From assembly GCA_003952965.2 (NCBI GenBank), contig RXIC02000132.1, forward strand, positions 1 to 64,000: 64,000 nucleotides of DNA. Reading direction: 5' to 3'. The notes below the pieces were generated by a model. The model was not told where the DNA came from and searched no databases. It saw nothing but the letters and a program-made list of their open reading frames with translations. The stretch is from Morella rubra. Taxonomy: Eukaryota > Streptophyta > Magnoliopsida > Fagales > Myricaceae. Shown here one piece after another: positions 26,132 to 37,533 of this stretch. The position numbers were made by a program, and so were the translations under genes. Within the stretch, counting starts at the first letter, position 1; the number at the start of each line of letters is the position of its first letter.

Positions 26132-27592
26132 CTAGTTGACAACTCTCGCATAGAGACATTGCTTTATTGGTAGTAACTTGAATCGAACCAGACTGGCGTA
26201 GATGGAAATAACAGCAGCTTGAGGATGTCCTAAACGTCGGTGCCATGTGTCCTCAGACACAGCCCGAAACCGAGTGGAGAACAACGCGACTGGTGGAGCA
26301 CGAATAGTGTAGAGATTATCCTGCTTGAGCCCCCTCATCAGCACCTGGTTTGTATTCCGGTCCTTAATCACAAAATCACAATCAGAGAACTCACAAATCA
26401 CAGGATAATTAGATGTAAGTTGTCCAATGGATAATAAGTTCCTTTCTAACTCAGGGACTAGTAGGACATCATGTAAAACGATCTGAGAGGAACCAGTGCC
26501 AAGAATAGCATCCCCAACATGCGTTATATGTAAAGAATCACCATTGCCAATCATAACATGGTCAGAACCTGTGTAAGGTCGAAGATTTTGTAGAGTACCT
26601 TCCTGTGAGGTCATATGAGCTGATGCGCCTGTGTCTGAAGTCCATTCCTCGTTGTTGGCATTAGTATCAAACTGAAGTGCAGAAAAAGCCTGAGGAATAT
26701 TATCTGGCTGAATAGAGTGATTGAAGCGATGCCAATAGCGAATAGCTGCATGGCCAGGCTTACCACATATTTGACAGGTGATGTCCCGAGTATTGGAACG
26801 TGAGAATGAGTTTCCAGAATTATTTTGCCCACTAGGCTTGGGCACAGAATGATTGGCAGGAGCAAAGCCTCGTCCTTTTGAGGAGAATTGGCCAGAGTTT
26901 TTGTAACTTTTGTTTTGTGGCTTGGGAGCATTGGTTTGACCAACAAAGGCAGTGTAGGGTGCTGATTCGGGTGAATAAAAATTAATTCGAGTCTCATAAC
27001 TTTGAAGGAGTGGAACGATTTCAGCATAGGTGGGCATGGGTGGCTTAAGCATTGAAGTGGTAAAAGGTTCATAACGCACTCCAAGTCCTGTGAGCAAAGA
27101 GAATACCTTTGTTTTGTCATTCACACTATGTCCAATAGCCGCAAGACTGTCACAAATGGATTTGAACTTTCGGATATAATCATTGAGAGACATCTCCGAG
27201 GCCTTCTTCAGGTAGGTAAGTTGTTGAGTAAGTTGAAATTGTCGCTCCTGAGATGCCTGTGCATAGGCCTCCTTGAGAGCTGACCAAACTTCAGCAGACG
27301 TATCTAGACCAATCACAAGGCCCAGCGCCTCCTCAGTTAGAGTCCCGATGATCCATCCACGAAGGAGACGATCAGCGGTCTTCCAAGTTTGATAGCTTGG
27401 ATTTGGAGTAGGTTCAGTTGAACCTTCGGTTGCTGGAAGTACAGCAGAGGGTTGAAGAGTGGTTCCCGTAAGGTAGCCCACAATGTTTTGACTTTCAGCT
27501 AAGGCGAGGACTTGTTCACGCCAAAGAGGGTAATTTTCAGATTTAAGACGAAGTGTGACAAAGTTGCCAACAGTAAAAGATGCGGAAGACAT
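26132..27592 (-). pseudogene. copia gag, protease and pre-integrase segment
   Basis: The open frame starts at MSSASFTVG shortly after the primer-binding site. It encodes the gag core (LWREQVLALAES and RQFQLTQQLTYLKKA motifs), a zinc knuckle near 26735-26790, the aspartic protease motif DTGASAH near 26615-26640 and the pre-integrase stretch WHRRLGHPQ. The knuckle reads C-X2-C-X4-H-X4-Y, so the last zinc ligand, normally Cys, is Tyr in both palindrome arms and is probably a real mutation. A two-base insertion near 26150 shifts the frame and ends the ORF before the integrase. Confidence 0.85.
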
Positions 27593-27596
27593 GTTT

Positions 27597-27609
27597 GGCT
27601 CTGATACCA
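27597..27609 (-). other. Primer-binding site (initiator Met tRNA type)
   Basis: The element-sense sequence TGGTATCAGAGCC begins one base inside the 5' LTR border. It is complementary to the 3' end of plant initiator methionine tRNA, the standard copia primer. Confidence 0.88.
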
Positions 27610-27884
27610 AGAAGAAATTGAAGATACGATGGTTGGTAGAAATCTCACCACACCGATTGTTCTGGGTGGATTTAATATTTATAGAAAGCACATTTACATG
27701 TAACGGGCAGTACAGCTGCACAATGAAAGAAAAAAGAAAAAAGGAAACAGAGTAACAATAATAGAATTAAGTGATATTGTCCTGTTTTGTAGTTGAGAGA
27801 ATCGTGGGATCCTTATAGCTGGAGCTTTCTTTTGAATTTTGAATTGTCCCGTGATTCTTGTGATCTGGAAGTAATTTGCTAACA
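27610..27884 (-). repeat. 5' LTR of the copia element
   Basis: The LTR is 275 bp long. In element orientation it starts TGTTAGCAAATTAC and ends at the TTTCTTCT next to the primer-binding site. It lacks the usual terminal CA, so the exact 3' border is set by comparison with the other LTR and by the target-site duplication. Confidence 0.85.
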
Positions 27885-27889
27885 AGAAG

Positions 27890-30800
27890 GACGGATGTTG
27901 ATATATTTGGGATTCAAATCCTGCCTTCAAAGTCTGTAAACTTATGTTCCTCCCATTTTTCCTCTCATTTGAATTTCTAATTTTATGTTTTTCGGTTGTC
28001 TTGTTATGGAATAATGTGTGGAGGTCAACAAGATTTCCGCCACTTGGGTCGACTTTAATTTTTCAAATTTTGAGATATTTAAGTTAGTAAAAAATGAGGA
28101 TTTAAATAAATATTATAATAAAAAATAATAATTTGATGAAGATAAGATTATTTTATAATTTTTTTAATTAAGGACCAAGATTCTAAGTGGCACTCAAACA
28201 CCAATTGCTACACGGCCTCTGTGCTACCGGGTGATTTCTTCGAGTTTGGCGCTCGGGGCCTTAGCCCATTCTTGGCCTTTATTGGGCTCAAGTGTATTTT
28301 ACTGGTATCGTCAAGGTTAATTAATGTTAGTTACCAGATGTCCTGGATATGATTAAAAAGCTTGGTTGGGAGCTGGCCAAAAATCTCATCTCCCCCACCT
28401 CCTCTCTCTCTCTCTCTAGTTCAGAAGGGTAGAAGTCGCTTGTTTAATTATTTCATATTTGTCTTTGTTATGATTAAGTTGATGTTTTGGTACGAAAAAA
28501 AAATTAAGAGAAAAGTTCTAAGGATATTAAATTATAGATTAAGTTTTATAAGAGTTTGTGAAGTTAAATTTAGGCGCTGTCCTTTCGCGAAGCATAACCT
28601 AAGATTACGTGGTCAATACGGTGACAATGGCTGACCACTGAACATATATATATATATATATATAGGTGGCACAGCCAGGCAAACCAAACCTAGCAGAGCC
28701 GACAAAACATAGAGAATGCATATGTTAGCCGCCGCACAGTGTGGCAACTAGAATATTCCATAGTCAACAAAAGATCTTCCATTTCAAACTTGGCGAACAG
28801 GACTTCAGTTATCTTACAGTTTCTGTGTTTTTTTATTTCTTTCTGATTATTGATATGTTTCTGATGGAGCAGGCCTTTCGGCCTTCAGAAGAGATGGCCG
28901 CTACAAAGGCTCAACGTCAAAAGGAATGATTCGTTAGAAGGAGTGCAAGATGAGCGGAGATGGGCTAGGGCCCATCTCGGCATAAGTAGGCTCACATCGC
29001 CTAAGAGCCGGTAAGAAAGGAGAAGGGGACAACTCCCTTTTATGACAGGTCACATAAGAGTTGTCAGAGTTTGCAGGAAAAAAATAATCATCCTATTTCT
29101 TGATAAAAATGTTAACGTGGAGAATAATATCGGTTCATTTATAAATGTGGAGCATAAGAAGCTCAGGACGTTACCGTCACTCTCTAATGAAGAAAGAGAG
29201 ACGGGATAGGCCTAGGCCCAATGGAGAGGGAGAGAGGATATAAAAGCGGGGAGAAAAGCAGAGAGGGAACTTCTTCCAGTCAGGGAACTTCTTCCAGTCC
29301 CATAGAACAATTTTCTCTAAAAAAAAATAAGAAAATTAAAGATGGTTACTAACAAAGTCATAAGAGATATCTTCCTACGAGGAGCACTATGTGCTCTAAA
29401 TCGTTTTTCTTTACTTGTAGAAGGAAGGAAGGAAGAAGCAGTACAGTCTTTTAATCTATCTCAAGCGCTAAGTCTCTAATTCAATTCTTTCGAATTCTCA
29501 GTCCAATAATTTTTTGTAATAGATTGGTTAAATATGACTTCTTATCAGTTTCATATGTTATATAATTCTTGTTAATATATCTCGTAGAGCAAAGGAGGCC
29601 ACTGACCACACAAGGCGGCGCGACCGCGCGCTTTCACATCCTAGTAACTTATTTGTTTCTAAAATTTGCAACGTCAATGAACCCGGACCCCTTTCTTCGC
29701 CAGAAAATACTTTCGCTTTTTTGACCTTTTGGATTCTCTTCTGACCCATAGAAAGCATTCCTAGCTGGAAAACACACTTTTTTTGTCAACCTACATGAAC
29801 CTTCGACTGTATGCGCTCCGAAGAAATAATTTTATAAGCTTTTTCGATTATATTCGCCAGATCAATGATATCCCATCTGGCCATCTCCATGACTGTTTTG
29901 AGAGAAGTTGGTGTTGAATATAGATGCCGCCATGCCGGTTTAGTGTATATTAGTAGCCAGGGAGCCGTTCAAGTGGACTTAAGACTGATTATGTGTCGAC
30001 GCAGGACAAGAGGCGCTCCAGCAAGAAACATGCATTCATTTCCTCTTGGGTGGCTTGCAGCATGCATGGATGACGCAAGGTTTGAACCTTAGACACCCAA
30101 GCCACGTCTTTACCAATGGGCTAACAACCTGCCACCCTCTATGATAAAGAGAGCAATAATTTAAAAGATGCGACAGAGTTTAATAGTTTTAATAAGAGAA
30201 TTAAAACTTCAAGTGACGCTAAACCCATTTGTCAAAGGCGTGGCCCCCCCCCCCCCAAAACTCCCCAGAAATTATAATATTTTTTTAATTTACCCCCTAT
30301 TTTTTTATTGACCCTCTAAAAATTTCAATATTGGAATTTGGCCCTCCCAAAAGCGAAAGGCTAATATGAAACCCACTTTGAAGACTCGAACCGTATTATC
30401 TAGGCCACCGACTTGCAACCAAACGCGTCAGTTGGGGTGGGTTCAATCGTTAATTAAAAAACACAGGCCTTTGAGTATCTTAGAGAAAACTAATACAAAG
30501 GGCCAGAAGTTAGCGTTCTCAAAATAGCTTCTTTTCGTAGTATGGGCCTTACAGACATCTGGCGTCGGGTTTTTTTTTTCGCCCAGTTGCATCACTGAGA
30601 AAGTACTGTCCGGATTTGGGTAAATAGGCCGAATGATTTGGGATATAGGGTACGCATGCTGGATAACAACCCGGCAATGGAACCCATGTAGGGTCCAGAG
30701 TAACTTTGATGGGTCCTATTTCCATGTGGGTGTTTATTGCCATGGTTGCTCATAGGCTCTTAGCTTCACAACCATAATCTGACCCACACCGCACGGGAAC

Positions 30801-33800
30801 CTTTTGTTAGGTCAAGTGGGCAGGCAAGTAAGAAGCTTCTTTCGTGAGTCGGAAAAACAAACACTGACACACAAAACTTAACTCGGTTTCGTGCAGCAAG
30901 TAAGAAGTTATCTACGCGTGTAGCCTAGCCTCCCTCTAGACTAGGAAACTTTGTTCAGGATTAACGATCATTAGAAATAGACTTGACCAACTTTCGTTAT
31001 TTGTGAAAAATAAATTGGAAAATGGCACCCAATATCCAATGTTAGATAAGGCAAGCTATCTCCCTAGTCTCCTAACTTTATTTCCAAGTGCCACCACAAA
31101 CGTAAACCAGAGACATGGTCGTAACTTTCTACCTAACCGGGTGGTCAATGGGCCCCTTTGCCCACATTAGCCATTGCAAACATGCTACGCCTCTCCCATC
31201 AAAATCACGATTACCTCAGCATGCTCCATGTTCCCATGTGCCATACAAAGTAGACCGATATATTACCACCTTAAGATGTGTAGTATCGGGAGTCTATTAC
31301 ATGGATGCAGGCTAAGACAATATTGACCGCGAAGTAAAGTATGCGACGTTGAAAAAGGAAAAGGGGACAAAATCCTTCTTTAAAAGTTTCAAAACGAAAG
31401 CCTGCCGTGCCGCTGTTAGTATGACGCAAATCTTTAATAAAGGGAAGGCAGAAAGAAAGAGGATGGAGTTAAAACAAAACAAAAACGTATAGTGGTAGTG
31501 GCTATCACTTATCCTAATGGTTCTTTACACGACAGATCACATGTCCAATTTGCATTCTTGGATGATCGATGCACGAATATTGTCATTATCGGTCGTCAAT
31601 ATGAAAGAAATTAGATATGTACAGTAAAATTTAGATCAACATACCTTTTAATTATAATTGTTCAAGTATTTGATTTTGTATTGCAAAAGAAAGAAACGTG
31701 AGAGTGATAGGGTTATTCTAGCATATTCCTTAACTGTATTAGTTGTATTAATGAAATACACATGCTTTTATTTTATAGGCTAAGCAAGAGACTCCTGATT
31801 TAAATTTAAAACTTTATACGCTAGATACGTGGGCCACCTTAAAGAAAATATTTAAAATATTTTACACAAGAGTGACCAATTGTGATATGGAGTCGTCCTT
31901 ATTTCAAGAATTTTCGACACATACGTTCTTAATCAAAGATTGTCCAACTTGTCAATTACTTTAACTCAAAGATGAAAAGAAAATTTCCTCCACAACTTTG
32001 GGGTTTCCTTTAAGTACTAGCCGCGATAATCTACGTTGCGAATAAGCTAGACGGGCCGCCGGTTTGTCGATAGATCATTCATTGCCAAAGTCACGAAAAT
32101 TAACGCAGTATGTGTACGTAGAGCAAGCATTTGTGTGGCACGTACAGATACTCAACAACGGGACTATTGGAGTTTTTCATGATCTGCATTATATATAAAT
32201 ATTCACAGGATATGGTCGAAAGATAAGAGGGGTGAGACCATGAATCTCTAGATATGGGCACGTCACAAAGACACAAACCTCATTACTTTTGAGCCTGCAG
32301 CGTCGGCATGCCACTTTTGCATGTCATCACCACGTAGACGTTAATGCTAACATTCTGATAGACTAGCTTTAAGAAGGTTCAACGACAAGTGTTAGTATGA
32401 TGCATGTACTAAGATAAGATTACCATATTGAGTTCTTTTGTTTTTTTCTCACTTTCGCATATTCATAGATAGACTTGATCACGTACGCATTTCTCTCGGA
32501 CCTTTAAGAGCAATTAATAAAACATAATTTTATTGCCATCGCTAACGTTTGGTTTTATATATGGAGATCATAAGACCAGCATTTGATCTATGTTTGATTG
32601 TGTTTACAAACTATATATGCATTAATTAGCGTGATCCCTCTTCTCCCAGAGACTTGTTGCATCGTGATTTGTTTCTTTGGGAGTCGCTCGCTTTTCGATC
32701 TCATCTTTTGGACATGTCCTCAAAATCACAGCAGCCATGCACGTTGTACTTTTGAACCACGTCAGCCATCACATGGAAAGGCGTAAACTTTTGATCTTCA
32801 TGAAATGTGAACATGCTTTTTTTTTTTTGCTTGTCCCCCAATATATATATATATATTTTGGTCAATCTATAATTTCCCATTCTCTATAAAAAGGTCGCTA
32901 CTGTAACCTGCGAGAATGATAAGCAAGAAATCCAGTAGTACTAGTGCGTATCCAGCACCGACTGTTGTTGAATTTCTTATCCAAACTTTTGAAGGTTCGG
33001 GGAGAGCTATAGCTGTGCTTGAGACACGGATCGAGACTCTCAAAGTGATCATGACTAGCTAGGAAGTAGGAGGGTCCCACGATCAAGTGCATTCCACGGC
33101 ACCATTAGCAGGTACTGTTACGTGGAGCAAGATCATCAGCATCTCTTTGGTAATTTCCTAAAGCAAAGGCCGTTCCCATGAGCTTTTTGCCTTTAACAAA
33201 AGGTTCCGCCATAGGCCCCAGATCATCTCGATGAGTCGGCATTCCAAAATGTTATTTTTCTCTTAAAAAAAGATTAAAGAGTTTAGAGGATATGGGCGAG
33301 CTGAAGCATAAAGGCATGCATTTTAGCTATCCTTTCGTCCTGTACAAAGACAGTTAGACACTTTAATTTTATTTGTAATGATCCAGAACATGCATTTTTT
33401 TCTTATTGTTAAAAGCCAATTTCAATAGTACTACTGTTCTATTTTTTTTTTGTTTAAAAAAAAAAACACCAAATGTTAATAGTGATACGTACCCCCCTCA
33501 CTTACGGAGAAGATTATGTAACGAAGGACCAAATGTTAATAATCAGCAGGATGATTATTTTGGCGCTGGCATGATATTTTTATCTTTTCTTGGTAAATTT
33601 AATGTAGTGAGTTACAAGAACTATGGATTAAAGCAATATTTCAAAGTGATTAGAGAGATTGGATCAGCCTCGAGTATATATATATATGGGACCTTCCCGA
33701 ATGTCCAAAAAGCAAAAAAGATCGGGTGTAATTTGGTGTGCTGGAATATTATGTACGTACGCTATTTCTACTTAAAACTTTGATGACCATCGAGGTGTCG

Positions 33801-34777
33801 ACTTCCAAAACTTCTTACTAATTACCTGAATATATAAAAATTGATTACGTGATTCTAATGACAAAAAAAGCAGCTCATACATACTATATACGCATATAAA
33901 CATTGTTATCATTTTGTCGTTGCACTTGGAATCTAATTCCATGTTGAAACAGATCGTAAAGCCCATGAAAGTGTAGGAAGATTTGCCACTTATTTGAATC
34001 GTTGAATTTAAGAGCCGAAAGCCAAGATTCTTACACATAATATATGCTTCCAACACATTTGTTTGGCGGAATACTTAAATCAAAAGATGCTTGTGCTGAC
34101 TAAAAGAGCCTAATAATCAGGACTGGTTTGTCTGTACCCATCCAGTTTCAATGAGTACTGAATATAATTAAAGCCTACAAATTAGATTTCACCTTTCCAA
34201 TTCTGCTCTAATTAATTTGCTATCACACTAAACTCATTGACTTCTAGATATAATTGCCACATCCTTGAATTAATTATTCAAATGTCGAAGTAATATAGTT
34301 AGTACAATGACTGCATCGTACCATATATATACATGCCCTTCATTTGTTATGTTTCGTACTATATCACATGATCTGGTCATGGTACTAATTAATTACTTAT
34401 TAAAACTCTAAATTATTTTTCCTACAAAAATAAAAATTGAAGTGAGTAAAAGTACAAGAGTGACGTTGTACGTGCGTTCTAGTACGTGGAACTTATATGG
34501 CTGAATCACATTAATTTTTTGTGATATTTATAATTCTTTCCTCTCTTAGATATTATTAATGCAATAGTGTTTTTTTAAATATTCTGTTTTGCTTCCTCGT
34601 ACTGTATTCACCAGGAAATACATGACCAAGGCATAAGTAATTAAAGTAGTGTTTGTCTTTCGAAACACCAAGAAAGTAGGAAAACTCGTCATTATGCCTG
34701 GAGGCACGACGAACATGTATGATGGCTCCAAAGTGGTGCATGCTTAAATCATGAAAAAGTGGGGTTGAAGAAATGTC
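27890..34777. other. Clean right arm, intergenic
   Basis: I see no convincing gene in these 6.9 kb. Open frames are short and their mirrors in the left arm do not preserve any known domain. It is AT-rich with an AT dinucleotide run near 28644-28664, a CT run near 28403-28418, a C-rich run near 30243-30256 and the SINE-like element below. It is the trustworthy version of 6920-13712. Confidence 0.75.
29965..30136 (-). mobile_element. tRNA-related SINE-like element (right-arm copy)
   Basis: On the minus strand the A-box-like TTAGCCCATTGG is at 30113-30124 and the B-box-like GGTTCAAACC at 30079-30088, the mirror of 11470-11640. No cloverleaf can be drawn, so this is a SINE or tRNA relic rather than a working tRNA gene. 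Confidence 0.42.
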
Positions 34778-35445
34778 AAGTTCCAGCGAATAAAAGAGAA
34801 AAAGAAAATACCAATGATTGTAGGACTCAAATTCATTGAGCTTTTCTTGGGTTATGGTTTTTCGGAAAACAAAACTTTTTCAGCACAGAAAGTGAGAAGT
34901 TTTTTAAAACAATCAATCAAAATTAGGAGGGGGGGGGGAGGCAAAAAGAAAATGAAACTTTATGTCGCTTGAACTTCATGCCCTTACTTCTTCTTTTTAT
35001 TTTCTGCTAATTAAGAAGCCCTTGCTAGTTATGAACTGGTTATACGTAATCTTTCAATTGATTGAGAAATGCACCAAACTAGACAGTACTGCTGCCTACT
35101 GCCTAGACGGTAAATTAGTCACTTTGGATAGCACAGAAGACAAAATAGATAAAATTGGGGCTTTAAACGACGTGTCAAATGACCCAGTTTTAGTTTTTAG
35201 CTCGTGGGTTTGCGCTGGTAAACAACCACATGTACAGTTGGTTCACTTTCCCCATCTGATTAGTCCCCAAGAAGGCCCCGCAAATCCAAATGGTGGTTAC
35301 ACGGTGTACGATGGGAAGCGGAGAAGAAGTAGTACAAGAAATTTCCTCTCTGCCGAGATGGACCACCACCAGCATTATCTCAGAAACTTTCAATTGATTT
35401 TCTCTTGTGTAGTAATCAGTTTTACTGAAGCTACCGGCTTAGTCT

Positions 35446-35451
35446 TTGACC
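35446..35451 (+). promoter_or_regulatory. W-box upstream of the thaumatin-like gene
   Basis: TTGACC matches the WRKY-binding W-box (TTGACC/T). It lies 85 bases upstream of the TATA box of a PR-5-type gene, where pathogen- or wound-responsive WRKY control would be typical. A six-base site occurs often by chance, so function is inferred only. Confidence 0.4.
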
Positions 35452-35530
35452 GTCGTCGTTTACGTGGCCAGTGGCTTTCCGTCTCCATACAACACTAGCT
35501 TTTCTACCATAACCTGATCCACCTATAGTA

Positions 35531-35540
35531 TTATATATAG
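35531..35540 (+). promoter_or_regulatory. TATA box of the thaumatin-like gene
   Basis: TTATATATAG is followed by a GC-rich stretch and then a CT-rich leader (35570-35760). Transcription would start near 35565, giving a leader of about 300 bases before the start codon at 35867. Confidence 0.65.
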
Positions 35541-35866
35541 AGGTGCGGGCCTGCGTACACCAAAATCTTCCCCATCAGAATCCTCTCCTCCCATCTCCAC
35601 TTCTCTCATACAACTAGAAGAACATTCCCTTCAGTTTTATGGGGGAAATTTCCCAGCTATTCTTCCTTTCATCTTGCCTCACTTCACTTGCAAGTTGCGT
35701 CCATCAGTCATATAATCCTTCCCCGCATTTCCCATCATCATCTTCTCTCTACCAGGCAATGCAGCCGATCTTTCATTAGAGAAAGATCTAGAAACCACCA
35801 ATAACCCCATATTCATTGTTTTCGTGTAGCTTACTGAAAAAAAAAAAGGAACATATTTTTACCCAA

Positions 35867-37533
35867 ATGGATCAGAGTATGGCCTGCTCTTCTTCTCTGT
35901 ACATCGGCCTCGCAATTTTGCTAGCATTTTGTAAAGGTAATTATTCTTAAACGATTGAGATAATCAAAGTAGGATGGTATATAAACCTCCTATGAAACCA
36001 TCCCTGCAGGTTCTGATCAATGATCTTTCATGCTACAGGCATATCAGGGGCTACTTTTACGATAATAAACAGATGTGACTACACAGTATGGCCTGGAGTA
36101 CTAGCCAATGCGGGCACTGCCAGTTTGGAAAGCACCGGGTTCGAACTCGGCCCTGGCGGCTCTAGGTCATTCGACGCCCCGCCCAAGTGGTCGGGAAGAT
36201 TCTGGGGCAGAACCGGTTGTACGTTTGACCCAAACACCGGTCAAGGAAACTGCGTAACCGGCGACTGTGGCTCCAACCAGGTCGAGTGCAACGGCGCCGG
36301 AGCAAACCCACCAGCAACTCTGGCGGAGTTCACGATAGGGTCGGGCAGCGCGCAGGACTTCTACGACGTCAGCCTAGTGGACGGGTACAATGTACCCATG
36401 GTTGTCGACGCGAGCGGCGGGTCGGGCAATTGCCTGTCGACAGGGTGCGTTACCGACTTGAACCGGCAGTGCCCGAATGAGTTACGGGTGGGAGACGGTA
36501 CGGCGTGCAAGACTGCATGCGAGGCCTTTGGGAGCCCAGAGTACTGCTGCAATGGCGCGTATGGTTCACCGGCCACTTGTAAGCCGTCAATTTATTCGGA
36601 GATGTTTAAAGCGGCGTGTCCCAGATCGTATAGCTACGCTTACGACGATGCTACCAGTACATTTACGTGCGCAGGAGCAGATTATACCATTACATTCTGC
36701 CCTTCATCAACAAGGTAAGGATGGCATCCCACCAAGTCCGTACTTTTTCTTTTTCTTTTAAAATAATAAATAAAATTCCTTACTCTTTTTTTTTAACCTT
36801 CAAATTTGCGCTTTTATTCTTCTATTATTTTTTAGTGTCAAACTATGAAGATGAAGATGAACTTCTTAGGGTGAATCTATGAAGTGTTATCCTATTTGGC
36901 TTTTTTTTTTCTTTTTTTTCCTCAGCATCCTATTTGGCTTTCGTACCACTTTTTTTCCTCGCTTTTGTATACCACAAGCTAAAAGGTCACCAGTATTAAC
37001 TTGTGGAATACATAAAGGTGAACAAAAATGGAGCATTCAGTTTCTTCAAGTATAATATATTGGCTGTCACACAATTAATTCCTGGCTAGATTGATGTCAC
37101 CCTTCAATCTCAAGTCATAATGTGTTTGGTTACTCTATTGTTTTCTTCTTCAATTTGATACTCGAATTATATGATTCAATTGCAAGAAATTTCTATTGAA
37201 TGATTATATATAGATATATAGAGTACCATTTCGGCTTCCGACTAAGACTCTCTTTAGGCTCTGCAGCATCTTCTCTCTTCAATGAAATTTGAGTAATTTT
37301 GTTATATTCTTCTCTTCTACAGTAAAAAATCCGCGAGAGATTCATCTCCAACAATCACCAACACAAATAGCTCCGGAACGGAGACGCAAGAGGTGCCGAA
37401 GGAGGTCGACAGGCCGGCACGGTTGCCAAACTTCTTCGGAGGATCAGGCTCATCGACTAAGACCCTCTCTTGTTCCACTACAGCAATGGCTTCTCTGACT
37501 TCCTTTCTCTTCCTCTTTTTGCTTTATTCTTAA
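35867..37533 (+). CDS. Thaumatin-like protein (PR-5 family), predicted GPI-anchored
   Basis: Three exons: 35867-35936, 36039-36714 and 37323-37533, all with GT-AG borders, giving 318 residues. Residues 1-27 form a signal peptide (hydrophobic IGLAILLAF). The thaumatin domain starts at ATFTIINRCDYTVWPG and ends at FCPSS. It has exactly the 16 cysteines expected for eight disulfides and the family signature around GNCVTGDCGS. The acidic-cleft residues typical of antifungal members appear present in GRFWGR, LAEFTI, DFYDVSLVDG and CVTDL. Exon 3 adds a Ser/Thr-rich linker and a C-terminal hydrophobic tail (LTSFLFLFLLYS) after small residues, the layout of a GPI-anchor signal. The product is thus likely on the outer plasma membrane or in the wall. 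Family roles are beta-glucan binding and defence; the substrate is unknown here. The giant inverted repeat ends inside exon 3. Confidence 0.92.

Larger units (their letters stand above)
23216..27889 (-). mobile_element. Ty1/copia retrotransposon, complete, frameshifted
   Basis: This is a full-length copia element on the minus strand with both LTRs (27610-27884 and 23221-23484) and a 5-bp target-site duplication AGAAG at 23216-23220 and 27885-27889. It has an initiator-Met-tRNA-type primer-binding site and a polypurine tract. Gene order is gag, protease, integrase, reverse transcriptase, RNase H, which defines copia rather than gypsy. The element body is 4664 bp, normal for the group. The polyprotein is interrupted by several frameshifts, so this copy is non-autonomous as sequenced; some breaks may be base-calling errors, given the troubled assembly around it. 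It lies between the palindrome turn and intergenic DNA and disrupts no visible gene. Confidence 0.92.
1..37329. repeat. Giant inverted repeat, probable assembly palindrome
   Basis: The left half of this interval is the reverse complement of the right half. Anchors, left against right: 1-15 with 37315-37329; about 322-348 with 37157-37177; 692-748 with 36921-36967; 1310-1400 with 36610-36680; 1930-1960 with about 36450; 4190-4300 with 35865-35935; 4610-4660 with 35581-35623; 4815-4860 with 35440-35490; 5935-5975 with 34950-34990; 6920-15480 with 26140-34777 (near-identical); 15480-19770 with 23221-26140; 19830-20110 with 22970-23190. All anchors are in one order with no rearrangement. The arms differ greatly in quality: right clean, left clean only in its middle. 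The mirror ends at the window edge, inside a coding exon. Seen directly: the symmetry and the corruption. Inferred: a fold-back long read or unpolished contig end. A real inverted duplication is the less likely alternative. Confidence 0.9.
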
